Positions 18,062-26,794 of a stretch of 64,000 bases of DNA are shown here, piece by piece (the stretch's first letter is position 1; each line of letters begins with the position of its first letter). The position numbers and the translations under genes are program-made. A model generated the notes under the pieces. That model searched no databases, was not told where the DNA came from, and saw only the letters and a list, made by a program, of their open reading frames with translations. Origin of the DNA: Nitrobacter hamburgensis X14 (GTDB taxonomy: Bacteria; Pseudomonadota; Alphaproteobacteria; Rhizobiales; Xanthobacteraceae); assembly GCF_000013885.1 (NCBI RefSeq), contig NC_007959.1, positions 1-64,000 on the forward strand. The letters are read 5' to 3'.

Positions 18062-18744
18062 CTATGCCATCGCTGCGGTCCTGCTCCAGCGAAAGTCGGT
18101 CGCATCCACCCACATGCGGTGGAGCACGACGTCCAATTTGCTGGCAAGCGCCACCTTGGCGCGCTTCATGCCCCGACGTTTCGCCACGTCGAGCGCCCAG
18201 TGCTTCAGGCTTGAGAAGCGGGTCGCACGCGTCAACATGATGTGCGCCGCTTCAAAGAGCGCTGTTCGCACCATGGCGTCGCCGACTTGCTGACGCCAGC
18301 ATCCCGATCGGTCTCACCGGATTGATATTTTGGGGCATAAGCCCGAAGTAATTTTCCAAACCGCATCGGGTCGTCCACCGCCGAGCGATAGGTCAGAGCG
18401 ACCAAGGCCCCGACGCCAGGTGTACTCATCAATCTCCGGCAGACCTTATCAGCGCGCGCGATCTTCAGCATCTCGCGATGGAGCTTGGTGAACGCGCACC
18501 ACAACGCCGTCCGCGCCGCCAGCATCGTACCAATCACCGTCTCCAGAGTGATGCGCCCTGCTGTCAGTTCCCAGATGCGCGCCTCAAACTTTCCACGACT
18601 GACTTTTCCGACCTTCAGCCCATACCCGGCCTTCGTTCGGTCATCGCGCCACTTCGCCGAAATGCGAACATCAATCCAGCTGAACGCCATCGCATTGAGT
18701 GCGAGGCGCTGGAGCGCCGTCATCAACGCGAGCATTTCATGCAC
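18062..18744 (-). pseudogene. IS110-family transposase, C-terminal half
   Basis: Minus-strand frames carry the Transposase_20 (helix-hairpin-helix) region: HREMLKIARADKVCRRLMST, PGVGALVALTYRSAVDDPMR, then PKYQSGETDRDAGVSK and, after a frameshift near 18285, ALDVAKRRGMKRAKVALASK and VVLHRMWVDATDFRWSR. A short stretch usually found before PKKYQSGE is deleted and the DEDD N-terminus is missing. At its 5' edge it abuts the coiled-coil tail at 18737..19026. Confidence 0.8.
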
Positions 18745-19026
18745 GAGCGGCGGCGCAAGGCGCTGACCCGCCTAGAGGCCCGAGAAAGGCGGTCGCTTGA
18801 AACGAAGGTTCGGCGGCAGCTGCGCGCCGCCGAGAGCCTGCAAACCGAAAAATGGCAGGCTCGCAAGAGGCAGCTTGAAGTGAACAAGCTGGATATGACC
18901 GTTCCAGCCGAAGGCTTAGGCGCACCCGCGAAAGACGGCTGGAAAAAGCGAAACAAGGGCCTTGGCCAAACCAATGGGCAGAAGCAGGACAGTCCCAAGG
19001 GCTATCGTTACAAGCGGGAGGAATAA
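18737..19026 (+). pseudogene. coiled-coil C-terminal tail, possibly of a relaxase
   Basis: The frame from the IS110 junction reads a long charged helix (ERRRKALTRLEARERRSLET, LRAAESLQTEKWQARKRQLE) and a Gln/Lys-rich end (GLGQTNGQKQDSPKGYRYKREE). Such tails close mobilisation relaxases of plasmids in this group, but the catalytic part is absent. I therefore call the relaxase origin only possible. The 5' portion was lost at the IS110 fragment. Confidence 0.35.
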
Positions 19027-19057
19027 TGCCTGGGAAACGTCAGCCGGTGAGGTCGCT

Positions 19058-20899
19058 CTACGCGAACCCTTCAATGCGTTCGCGGACAATCGCGCGCATC
19101 TGCTCCGCGATCTTCGCGCCTTGAGTGCCGTCAGATAAAAGTGGCGGTAATTCCAGATGATCGAGCGCGCGCAAGAGGGCGGTCACGAGATCGTCGATGG
19201 CGGTATCCGCATCGGCAGCCTTGAGACCGGCGGTGCTGGCAAATGCCTTGAAATCAGAGCGGCGCAGACGGTCGTCTTTGCCGTTCAGTTTGAGCGCCAT
19301 CCGGTCTCTTTCCAACCTTGGAAAGACGCGGGTTGTGACCGCATCATAGAGCGGTGCCATGCGGACGGAGTTGAATTGCGCGCTGCCCGGCTCTGCGACC
19401 TTGAGGAGCGCCATGTTCTTCAGGTGCATGTCGCCGTCGGCAATCAGCCAGGCGAACAAGGCTCGCTTCAGCACAAGCAAGACATCTTCTTCCGGCGCTG
19501 TTGATAGGGGTCTTAGAGCCCGCGCGATGCGCTCCATCGTGCCGTCGTATTTTGCTTCGGTCGGCACGCCCAGCACGGAGCAAAAATCCTCAAGCGCCAG
19601 GAGGCGTTTGTCATCAAGGCTTGTCCTGATATCGAACCGCTCCACCAAGAGCGCGGGCGGCATCCCGTCAGGCATGGGAACAAGCGCCGTCGCAGGCGTT
19701 AGAAAGCCGGATGCGCGGCCCAATGCGAGTGACTGCCATTCGATAACCGGCAGGGCCTCAAATCCGCTTGTGCCAGCAGGCTTCAGAATATGCGTGAAGG
19801 GCTTGCCGGTGCTGGGGGAGAGCGTACCGTCAGAATCAAGGAACATCGGCGCTTTGATCTGAACGCCTGATAATCGCGGCGTATCCGTGCGCGCAAATAT
19901 CTCCGCGAGATTGCGCTCGAAGCTTTGCTCTAAATCGCCGCGACCTGGCCCCGCATACCTACCGGTGAATAGTGAGTTCTCAGTGAAGCGTTCGAGCCGG
20001 GTCAGCAGTATGTCGGGCGGCAGAGCGGCGAGATCGCTCTCGCGCTCAACGATTGTGACGTTTGACATGTAGCGCTTGCCGGAGCGCAGCATCGCGCGCT
20101 CGTCGCGGTCGTTCAGGACTGACTCAAGCCAGCCTTCGGGCAGCAATGATAGAATGAAAGGCGGGAGTTTACCCGGCGTGGTTTGGCGGACGAGCGGTGG
20201 GCCGTTCTGATTGTTGGGATTCCAGCGCCATTCAAAGCCATCATGAGTGAGGTTGCCGAGCGGAACGCCGTGCCACGCCACGATCAGATCGAGCGCAGCT
20301 TCGTTGCGTGCAGGCTCTCCCGACACTGGGCGGCGGAGCAGGAAGCGCTCGGCGTGCTCGCCCTCGCGATACCATTTGTTCTCGCGGGCGAGTGACCAGG
20401 TTGCATCGGCAGCCCCCTGAGAGGTGCCGTATTCTTCAATAAGACGGTTCGCTATTGTCTCGCGCGTCGTTTCATCAATGGATGCGGCGTGCTCGCTGCG
20501 CAGACGGAACGCTTCGAGGAAGCGCTGGCGCATCGACGAGACATCGATGCGAAATTCTCCCATGCCGTCATCGACAATCGCGGGGGCGACCGACGGATGG
20601 TCGGGCGCTGCATTCTGGATGATTTCAAGTGAGCGTAATCGCGTGCGCTGTATTCTCCGCCCGCTCAGGAACAGGCGACCGTCGCGGGTCGGGCCAAGAA
20701 GGACAGCGCTCGCCGCTGACAGGTAGGCATTGGGGTATAGGTATTTTGCGATACGGACGGCGTGCTTGAGTACCGTCGCCTCGATGTCCTCTCCCGCATC
20801 AACGTAGATGCCGCGCATCAGCTGGACGAGTTTGCCCGTTTCAGCCTGATAGTGGCTGCGGGCTTTATCGATGTTTTCTCCAACCAGATGCAGGGGCAT
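19058..20899 (-). CDS. HipA-family kinase fused to an AbiEi-like N-terminal domain
   Basis: Start chosen at Met 20899 (MPLHLVGENIDKARSHYQAE), just downstream of the two operators; starts at 21010 or 20947 would translate the operators as TFPYV(K/R)YAKV repeats. The 613 residues have two parts. Residues 1 to about 200 resemble an AbiEi/type IV antitoxin-like winged-helix regulator (LVQLMRGIYVDAGEDIEATV, NAYLSAASAVLL). The rest is HipA-like: DLIVAWHGVPLGNLTHDGFE (subdomain 1), SGVQIKAPMFL (ATP loop), FTHILKPAGTSGFEALPVIE, WLIADGDMHLKNMALL (catalytic Asp, Asn) and APLYDAVTTRVFP (metal Asp). HipA kinases phosphorylate translation factors such as GltX. A fused regulator would replace the separate HipB antitoxin. 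Confidence 0.75.
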   Translation of the reverse strand: MPLHLVGENIDKARSHYQAETGKLVQLMRGIYVDAGEDIEATVLKHAVRIAKYLYPNAYLSAASAVLLGPTRDGRLFLSGRRIQRTRLRSLEIIQNAAPDHPSVAPAIVDDGMGEFRIDVSSMRQRFLEAFRLRSEHAASIDETTRETIANRLIEEYGTSQGAADATWSLARENKWYREGEHAERFLLRRPVSGEPARNEAALDLIVAWHGVPLGNLTHDGFEWRWNPNNQNGPPLVRQTTPGKLPPFILSLLPEGWLESVLNDRDERAMLRSGKRYMSNVTIVERESDLAALPPDILLTRLERFTENSLFTGRYAGPGRGDLEQSFERNLAEIFARTDTPRLSGVQIKAPMFLDSDGTLSPSTGKPFTHILKPAGTSGFEALPVIEWQSLALGRASGFLTPATALVPMPDGMPPALLVERFDIRTSLDDKRLLALEDFCSVLGVPTEAKYDGTMERIARALRPLSTAPEEDVLLVLKRALFAWLIADGDMHLKNMALLKVAEPGSAQFNSVRMAPLYDAVTTRVFPRLERDRMALKLNGKDDRLRRSDFKAFASTAGLKAADADTAIDDLVTALLRALDHLELPPLLSDGTQGAKIAEQMRAIVRERIEGFA

Positions 20900-20905
20900 T
20901 TTTCT

Positions 20906-20937
20906 AACTTTCGCGTATCTCACATACGGGAAGGTTA
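20906..20937. promoter_or_regulatory. operator 1 of the HipA-fusion gene
   Basis: A 32-bp sequence containing an imperfect palindrome (CGTAT ... ATACG with flanking TTTC/GGAA), 6 bp upstream of the chosen start. It is nearly identical to operator 2 at 20969..21000; the starts are 63 bp apart, exactly six DNA turns. AbiEi-type regulators are known to bind two repeats in their own promoter, which suits the N-terminal domain of the adjacent protein. Confidence 0.65.
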
Positions 20938-20968
20938 GCTTAGATGGCATCAAAATGCAACAATTTAT

Positions 20969-21000
20969 AACTTTTGCGTATTTCACATACGGGAAAGTCA
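20969..21000. promoter_or_regulatory. operator 2 of the HipA-fusion gene
   Basis: Second 32-bp copy; 27 of 32 positions match operator 1, including the GTATnTCACATACGGGAA core. It lies in the 180-bp gap between the divergent genes, so it could control both the kinase and the HExxH gene. Confidence 0.65.
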
Positions 21001-21079
21001 TAAAATTCACGTACTTGGTTTGTTCTACGAAAGCCCATATAGTTGAGATGGTCGATTCTAGCGAGAAGGGAGCTCATTC

Positions 21080-22096
21080 GTGGATGCCACTGTCACCAAT
21101 GAGGATGAACCCGCCGATAGGCCATCTACGCGACCGCTCAATGTCCCGATGTCCTTCCGTGGCTTTGACCAAGAAGCAGCAGAGGAAACGGCTAGTACAC
21201 TTGGCTATATGCTCCACGAATTCGGGAAAATCATCGATCTCTCTGCGCTTGACGGAATGACGGTCGCTTTTGATTACGACGATGCCCTGACTGATCTCGA
21301 CCGGGGTTATGAGACAGTTCGCGTGCTCACGAAAACCACGGAGTTCGGAACGGGAGTTGCGATGACTCCCGCCGTCCTGCGCGACGGCGTCTTAAAGAGC
21401 CATATCGTCATCAATGCTGCTGTGGCACTGATGTTGAAAGACGAAGACAAGGAAAATGCAAACCTAGCGATTCATACGATCGTTCATGAATGCGCGCATG
21501 TTGAAATAACGGCGGCATACGAAAAGTGTTTCCCTGACGAGCTCCTCAAGAAGCGATATGGCACGATCCTGGACTGCTGGCGATGGGATGTCATCAAAGC
21601 ATGTTGGGATGAATATGCCGCCTGCCGCATTGCTTCAAATATTGGTCACGATCCGCTTCCTAGCTACGAAGAAACCTTCGTTCTGGCGCACAGCCAGACC
21701 GACGGAAAAGTACGCGAGCTTGTCAGAGGCTTTAGCGGTGGCAATGCGGATATTTTTGTCGGTCCAGTTTTCGGAGCCTACGGAAATATGATGAAGTTCG
21801 CCTGCTATATGCTTGGGGCAATGAGTGCGGCCGAAAAAACTGTCGCAGAGTGTGGTGCCGCCCAAGCTGCGCTGAAGAATCATTGGTTCGCACCTTACTT
21901 CGAGCGTCTAAACGAATCCTGCAATAACCTCTTCGAGAATTTTGGAAGATGGACTGACAAGTCCGGGTTTGAGGCAATCGGCGATATCGTCGAGGATATG
22001 ATTGTCGAGCAGGTCATGAATATTTGGCGTCGCCCGGATGGGACGTACACTATCTGTATCTATCCGCACGTCCTCTTGGACGCCAAACTTCCCTAA
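21080..22096 (+). CDS. HExxH zinc-metalloprotease-like protein, unknown function
   Basis: Start GTG 21080 behind GAGAAGGGAG. The 338-residue protein is unbroken and has IHTIVHECAHVEITAAYEKC (about 135-154) with the HECAH zinc motif; an acidic residue 40 positions later (CWDEYAACRIASN) could be the third ligand, as in gluzincins. No signal peptide or membrane segment is visible, so it is probably cytoplasmic. I do not recognise the family. It diverges from the HipA fusion across a shared operator region, which suggests joint control or a defence/stress role. Base composition is more AT-rich than the cbb genes. Confidence 0.7.
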   Translation: MDATVTNEDEPADRPSTRPLNVPMSFRGFDQEAAEETASTLGYMLHEFGKIIDLSALDGMTVAFDYDDALTDLDRGYETVRVLTKTTEFGTGVAMTPAVLRDGVLKSHIVINAAVALMLKDEDKENANLAIHTIVHECAHVEITAAYEKCFPDELLKKRYGTILDCWRWDVIKACWDEYAACRIASNIGHDPLPSYEETFVLAHSQTDGKVRELVRGFSGGNADIFVGPVFGAYGNMMKFACYMLGAMSAAEKTVAECGAAQAALKNHWFAPYFERLNESCNNLFENFGRWTDKSGFEAIGDIVEDMIVEQVMNIWRRPDGTYTICIYPHVLLDAKLP

Positions 22097-22140
22097 CACT
22101 AGCATACTAGCGCTGAATTATAGCGCACAAACAATGACAT

Positions 22141-23568
22141 GGGGATGTCCCGATCGCTGTTGAACTACGTCGGGCCGACGTTGGCAGAATGAATGTTACG
22201 CAGCCCTCGTGACGTGGGCAACTGGTTTGATCGTCATGCGATTGTGGTGAGCTTGAAGGGCCGCTCGTAGTACCGATAGTTGTTTGTGCGCCTTCAATCG
22301 TCGGAAGCCCTTGTTGGCCTCGATCATGCCGGCGGCGACCCATCGCAAGGCCATACCGGCATCCCGCCAACGTTTGACGTTGCGGGTGACGCGGCGAATG
22401 GTGCCCATCATGTTCTCGGCGATGTTGGTACAGGCGAGTGATCGACGAAGCTCCTTCGGCAGCTTCAAGCGGACAATGGTCAGGATTTCGTCGAGACCTT
22501 CGAGGATGCTGGCCGCTACGCCAGGCCATTGCTGGTCGAGTCGACGCGCGAGATTGCGGATCAATTTTTCAGCCTTGTCGGCGTCATCGAGCTCCCAGGC
22601 CTGGCGCAGCACCCGACGGGTGGCCGCATGATGCTCTTTCGGCAGGCGTTCCATGATGTTGCGCGCCTTGTGGATCTGGCAGCACTGGATCGCAGCGGCC
22701 GAACCGAAGGTACGGCGGATCGCCTTCGACAATGCCTTTGCGCCGTCGACGATAAACAGTCTTGGCATCGTCGGGTCGAGCCCGCGCGCGACCAGGTTGT
22801 CCAGCAGGGCCTGAACCGTTGCGGCGTTCTCGCTCGCCCCTTCCACCAGCGCCAGCGGATGCTTGTTGCCTTCGCCGTCAACCCCGATCGCGGCGACCAG
22901 CACGAGATCGCCGCCGAGATGCAGCCCGTCGATTTGCACCACCAGAAGGTCGAGCGCGGATAGATCGGCAGCCATGAAGTCGGCCAGCCGCGCCGCCGAC
23001 AGCGCTACGAACCTCCGCGAGGCCGCCGACTTCGAAACCCCCGATCCGGGCGGTGCCGGCACGTCACCCTCGGGCAGCCGGACAGCGCGACCGAACCGGC
23101 GCGTCGACACATTGATCAGCATCAGGTTCATCGCCCAGCGACCGAGCCAGTCCTCCTGCGCCGCCGTTTCCCAGCTCGGGATCGTGATCTCGCGGCCGTC
23201 CACGCCCCGGGCCCGCGGGCGCTCGACCTCGATCTTGCCGCCGTGGAAGCCGATCCGTCCCCGCGTTCGGCCCCAACGGTGCGCCCGCCGCGCCGCATCG
23301 CGACCGTGGCGCGGCCCGCAGGCCGCCGTGACATCCGCCTCCATCATCGTGCCGAGCACTTCGATCCCTGCCGTAAGGCAGAACCGATCGAAGCTCGCCC
23401 GCACTTCCGCAAACGCTTCGTCCACAGCTCCGGTCGTCGGCAAACCAGCCGGTGTGATATCTCTCGTCATGGCGTTGCTCTCCTTGTGGAATCAGCACCC
23501 CGAGCCTACCGGCTCAAGGTGGGCAACGCCGACCTCTTCAGAAATTCAACAGAACCCGGGACATCCCC
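22141..23568 (-). mobile_element. IS256-family element, complete
   Basis: Terminal inverted repeats begin GGGGATGTCCCG at both ends (22141 inward; 23568 inward on the other strand), with a second matching block CTGTTGAA. An exact 8-bp direct repeat AATGACAT flanks the element (22133..22140 and 23569..23576), the length expected for IS256. It carries one intact transposase gene and appears recent and potentially active. Confidence 0.92.
22196..23470 (-). CDS. IS256-family transposase
   Basis: Full-length 424-residue mutator-type transposase. DDE landmarks: LDLLVVQIDGLHLGGDLVLV (first Asp), PRLFIVDGAKALSKAIRR (second Asp), QCCQIHKARNIMERLP, and TNIAENMMGTIRRVTRNVKR (Glu region). The open frame runs unbroken from ATG 23470. 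Confidence 0.93.
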   Translation of the reverse strand: MTRDITPAGLPTTGAVDEAFAEVRASFDRFCLTAGIEVLGTMMEADVTAACGPRHGRDAARRAHRWGRTRGRIGFHGGKIEVERPRARGVDGREITIPSWETAAQEDWLGRWAMNLMLINVSTRRFGRAVRLPEGDVPAPPGSGVSKSAASRRFVALSAARLADFMAADLSALDLLVVQIDGLHLGGDLVLVAAIGVDGEGNKHPLALVEGASENAATVQALLDNLVARGLDPTMPRLFIVDGAKALSKAIRRTFGSAAAIQCCQIHKARNIMERLPKEHHAATRRVLRQAWELDDADKAEKLIRNLARRLDQQWPGVAASILEGLDEILTIVRLKLPKELRRSLACTNIAENMMGTIRRVTRNVKRWRDAGMALRWVAAGMIEANKGFRRLKAHKQLSVLRAALQAHHNRMTIKPVAHVTRAA

Positions 23569-23577
23569 AATGACATA

Positions 23578-23645
23578 CGAGTGCCCAGTTTCATCCTCTG
23601 TGGCGCGCCAAATTTCTACCATTCCGGAACAAAACTGGGCACTCG
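23578..23645. repeat. perfect 14-bp inverted repeat, 40-nt spacer
   Basis: CGAGTGCCCAGTTT (23578..23591) and its exact complement (23632..23645) enclose 40 nt. It starts 2 bp after the IS256 target duplication. It could be the pair of ends of a very small element, or a protein-binding site. No coding role is evident. Confidence 0.6.
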
Positions 23646-23767
23646 GACGGCCATTCCCGACCTCGGGCCGGTCGTATACGTTCCTATGCAAGTCGAGTCC
23701 TTTGGCGACCAAGAACTGGCCTCGATCGCGGCCATGCCGCCCCCTGCCCAGCAGCGTCAGCCGAGCT

Positions 23768-24135
23768 TCATCCGCGCAAGCGCAGCGCATTTCCAATGAC
23801 GCTGACCGAGGAAAGCGCCATGGCGGCAGCGGCGACGATGGGTGAGAGCAGCAAGCCGAACGCGGGGTAGAGGACGCCTGCTGCGAGGGGGATGCCGGCG
23901 GCATTGTAGATGAAGGCGAAGAACAGGTTCTGACGGATATTCGCCATCGTTGCCTGCGACAGGAGCCGCGCCTTGACGATCCCAAAAGATCGCCCTGGAG
24001 CAGGGTGACACCGGCGCTCTCGATTGCGACATCGGTTCCCGAACCCATCGCGATGCCAACATCGGCTGCTGCAAGCGCCGGGGCGTCATTGACGCCGTCA
24101 CCTGCCATCGCCACCACGCGGCCTCCAGCGCCTGC
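23768..24135 (-). pseudogene. heavy-metal P-type ATPase, C-terminal fragment
   Basis: VVAMAGDGVNDAPALAAADV (the GDGxNDxP hinge) and AMGSGTDVAIESAGVTLLQG lie in one frame. After a 1-bp frameshift near 23990 come IVKARLLSQATMANIRQNLF, the transmembrane AFIYNAAGIPLAAGVLYP, and ALSSVSVIGNALRLRG with stop. This is the CopA-type copper exporter C-terminus; the N-terminal two thirds is missing. Confidence 0.8.
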
Positions 24136-24248
24136 CTGTCGACCAGTCGCTTCTAGGTGATCCTGGCCTGGTAGGCCCTCGATCGTGTCCGCCGCGACGG
24201 TCTTGTCGTCAAACGCGTCGGCCTCGAACTTCTGGACCCAGATGCGGA

Positions 24249-24353
24249 TGTGTGCCGGTGTTCTTGCGCCCGCGTCGAAGTTGACGACGGCGCGCGCAAA
24301 ACCGCCCGTCACCGAATAGCCCGACGAGATACCCGACAAGATGTTGGCGGCTC
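24249..24353 (-). pseudogene. SulP-family anion permease fragment
   Basis: About 33 codons read ANILSGISSGYSVTGGFARA followed by VVNFDAGARTPA, the signature stretch of SulP transporters (GYPVTGGFARSVVNFDAGARTP). The sequence on both sides belongs to other relics. SulP genes commonly accompany the MBL/DUF442 sulfur genes that lie next to it here. Confidence 0.6.
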
Positions 24354-24400
24354 TCCGGCATTCTTGATCATTTCGGCCGCATCGCGAGCGAGATCGAGCT

Positions 24401-25291
24401 TCACTGGTCGTCCCATGCGGCCCCCTGAAGCGCGTCGAGCGGGAATTTCAGATAGCGTCTCCCGTTCGCCTCGGGCTCGGGTAGCCGGCCGCCATTCATG
24501 TTCACCTGCAGCGCGTGGAGGATCAGCCTGGGCATCGACAAGGTCTTGTCGCGGGTCTCCCGCAGCTTGATAAACTCGACCTCACTCTTGCACCGCGACA
24601 TGTGGATATTCTTCGCCTTCTGCTCGGCGACCGTCGATTCCCACAGCGGCTCGCGACCGCCCGGCTGGTAGTCGTGGCCGGTGAAGATGCGGGTTTCGTC
24701 TGGCAGCGAGAGGATCTCGATGATCGACTCGTAGAGCTGAGCCGCACTGCCGCCCGGGAAGTCGGCCCGTGCCGTTCCGGAGTCCGGCATGAAGAGCGTG
24801 TCATGGACGAAGGCGGCATCGCCGATCTCGTAGGTGATGGAGGCGAGTGTATGCCCCGGCGAGAACAGCACCTTCGCCGGTATGCCGCCCACCTTGAACG
24901 TCTCGCCCTCGGCGAAGAGCTTGTCCCACTGCGAACCGTCGGCCCGGAAATGGGGCCAGTTGTAGATGCTCTTCCAGAGCTTCTGCACCTCGACGACCTT
25001 CTCGCCGATCGCCGTCGGCGCGCCCGTCTTCTGTTTGAGATAAAGTGCGGCCGAGAGATGGTCGGCATGCGGATGGGTGTCGAGGATCCATTCGACCTTG
25101 AGTCCCTGCTGCTCGACATAGGCAAGGACAGCGTCGGCGTTACCGGTCGCGGTCGCGCCCGACTTCTCGTCGAAATCGAGGACAGGATCGACGATCGCGC
25201 ACTTCTTCGTTTCCGGATCGGAGACGACATACTGGATCGAAAAGGTGCGGTTGTCGAAGAAACCCTTCACGAATGGCTTGACGGTGCTCAT
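24401..25291 (-). CDS. MBL-fold hydrolase, persulfide-dioxygenase (ETHE1/Blh) type
   Basis: The 296-residue metallo-beta-lactamase-fold protein carries the iron/zinc motif LDTHPHADHLSAA (about 70-82), FSPGHTLASITYE, HDTLFMPDSGTARADFPGGS and IFTGHDYQPGG. The D.GTAR..FPGG pattern is typical of glutathione-persulfide dioxygenases that turn persulfide into sulfite. A DUF442 sulfurtransferase-like relic lies just upstream in the same orientation, the classical partner. The gene itself is intact. Sulfite made here could be oxidised by the sulfite oxidase at 44217. Confidence 0.85.
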   Translation of the reverse strand: MSTVKPFVKGFFDNRTFSIQYVVSDPETKKCAIVDPVLDFDEKSGATATGNADAVLAYVEQQGLKVEWILDTHPHADHLSAALYLKQKTGAPTAIGEKVVEVQKLWKSIYNWPHFRADGSQWDKLFAEGETFKVGGIPAKVLFSPGHTLASITYEIGDAAFVHDTLFMPDSGTARADFPGGSAAQLYESIIEILSLPDETRIFTGHDYQPGGREPLWESTVAEQKAKNIHMSRCKSEVEFIKLRETRDKTLSMPRLILHALQVNMNGGRLPEPEANGRRYLKFPLDALQGAAWDDQ

Positions 25292-25331
25292 GCAAATCGC
25301 TCCTCAGTCAAGAAATGTGTGTTCGTCAAGC

Positions 25332-25680
25332 TTTAGTGGCCGTGGCCGTCCAACCATTTGACGGCGCCGGAGAGATCAAGGCCGACAGACTGGCCGAGCG
25401 GCGCTACCGCGTCCTTCTGCAGACGTCCGTCCAAAACCTCGCCGATGGCGTAGAGCGTCGCCGCGCGCGTGCCAGTCTTGCAGTGGGCCAACACCGGACC
25501 GCCTGCCTCGGAAAGGGCCTTCTGGAACGCGCGGACCTTCTCTCGCCGATCTGCCCAGGCACGACCGGGATGTGGCTGTAGCCGAGTCTCGCGCTCTCAG
25601 CGACCATCCGGTTCTCGGAAGCGCTCGGCTGTCTATGCTCCTCGCCGTCAGGACGGTTGTTGATGATCGCGACGAAGCCT
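25332..25680 (-). pseudogene. DUF442 / TIGR01244 sulfurtransferase-phosphatase-like, broken
   Basis: The minus strand reads FVAIINNRPDGEE ... ENRMVAESARLGYSHIPVVP, then after a 2-bp insertion (GAGA) near 25548 the expected KVRAFQKALSEAGGPVLAHC with the C-x5-R loop (CKTGTRAA) and the end VKWLDGHGH-stop. The N-terminus is also lost (stop before FVAII). It sits immediately upstream of the MBL gene, as in blh-type operons. Confidence 0.8.
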
Positions 25681-25870
25681 TACTGTGCTTTATGGCAACT
25701 TGCATCTGCCGATCGTCTTTGCGGTTGATGAATGCGGGCGCGATCAAGCAGGCCAGCTTTAGCGCCGTTTGTTTATAAAATGGCTTTTCAATCGAGCGAT
25801 GTCGTCAGTCGACCAATCCTTGATATCGGCGACCTCGACCCAGGCGTCGATATAGTGCTCGGCCGCATAG

Positions 25871-26272
25871 ACGTGGCCGTATCGGCCGCGTCGGAGCGCG
25901 ATCGATGCCGTCAAGGAAACGCACCGGCTGCTATGCCGGGGCTACACCGACGTAGTCGATGCCGACTTGTCGAAGTATTTCGACACGATCCCGCACGCGG
26001 ACCTCCTCCGATCGGTGGCCCGCCGCGTCCTCGACCGGAATGTGCTGCGGCTGATCAAGCTGTGGCTGCAAGTGCCGGTCGAGGAACGGGATGGCGACGG
26101 GAAACGGCACATGAGCGGCGGCAAGAGCAGCACTCGCGGCACCCCCCAGGGTGGGGTCGCCAGTCCGTTGCTCTCCGTCATCTACATGAACCGATTCTTG
26201 AAGCATTGGCGGTTGACGGGGCGCGGCGAGGTGTTCCACGCACATGTCATCTCCTATGCCGACGACTTCGTC
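25871..26272 (+). pseudogene. group II intron reverse transcriptase fragment
   Basis: Open frame from the RT fingers to the catalytic core: RPRRSAIDAVKETHRLL, VVDADLSKYFDTIPHADLLR (first Asp), RGTPQGGVASPLLSVIYMNR (motif 4), HVISYADDFV (YADD). It stops being RT right after YADDFV, where ISL3 transposase sequence begins in frame. The N-terminus, maturase and intron RNA domains are absent. Confidence 0.85.
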
Positions 26273-26758
26273 AGGTTCGCGATCTGCCGTGCGGCGACAC
26301 GCGTATCTTCCTGGAGATTGAGGTCCGGCGGGTGCGATGCCGGAGTTGCGGCAAGGTGAAGCGCGAGCGGCTCGATTTCCTGGCGGACAACCCGCTCGAT
26401 ACGAAGCGCTTTGCGCATTACGTAGGCCAGCGCTGTCGGCAGGCGACGATCAAGGACATCGCCGAGGAGCTGAAGCTCGACTGGGATACGGTCAAGACGT
26501 TGGAGAAGCAGTACATGCAAGCCCAGCTTGCCCGCGCGGGCAGACCGGGGCCCAAGGCGATCGGCATCGACGAGATATCGATCCGCAAGGGCCATAGCTA
26601 CCGTATCGTGGTGAGCGATTTGATCCGCCGGCGGCCGGTCTGGTTCGGCGGGGAGGATCGCTCGGAGGCGAGCATGGCGCAGTTCTACGACTGGCTCGGC
26701 CCGAAGAAGAGCCGCGGCATTCGCCTAGCGGTGATGGATATGTGGAAGCCGTTTCGCA
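26273..26758 (+). pseudogene. ISL3-family transposase, internal fragment
   Basis: From DLPCGDTRIFLEIEVRRVRC-like sequence through CRSCGKVKRERL, KRFAHYVGQRCRQATIKDIA, KAIGIDEISIRKGHSYRIVV (first Asp) to LAVMDMWKPFRN (second Asp). Both ends are cut: the 5' edge is fused to the RT fragment, and the 3' edge passes into the homospermidine-synthase-like fragment. Confidence 0.85.
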
Positions 26759-26794
26759 ACACGACGCGCGAACGGGCGCCGCAGGCGGCAGTTC

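Noticed and set aside
23506..24339. A 277-residue gene on the minus strand
   Set aside because: It joins a SulP fragment, unrelated sequence and a frameshifted ATPase tail; only the pieces are meaningful.
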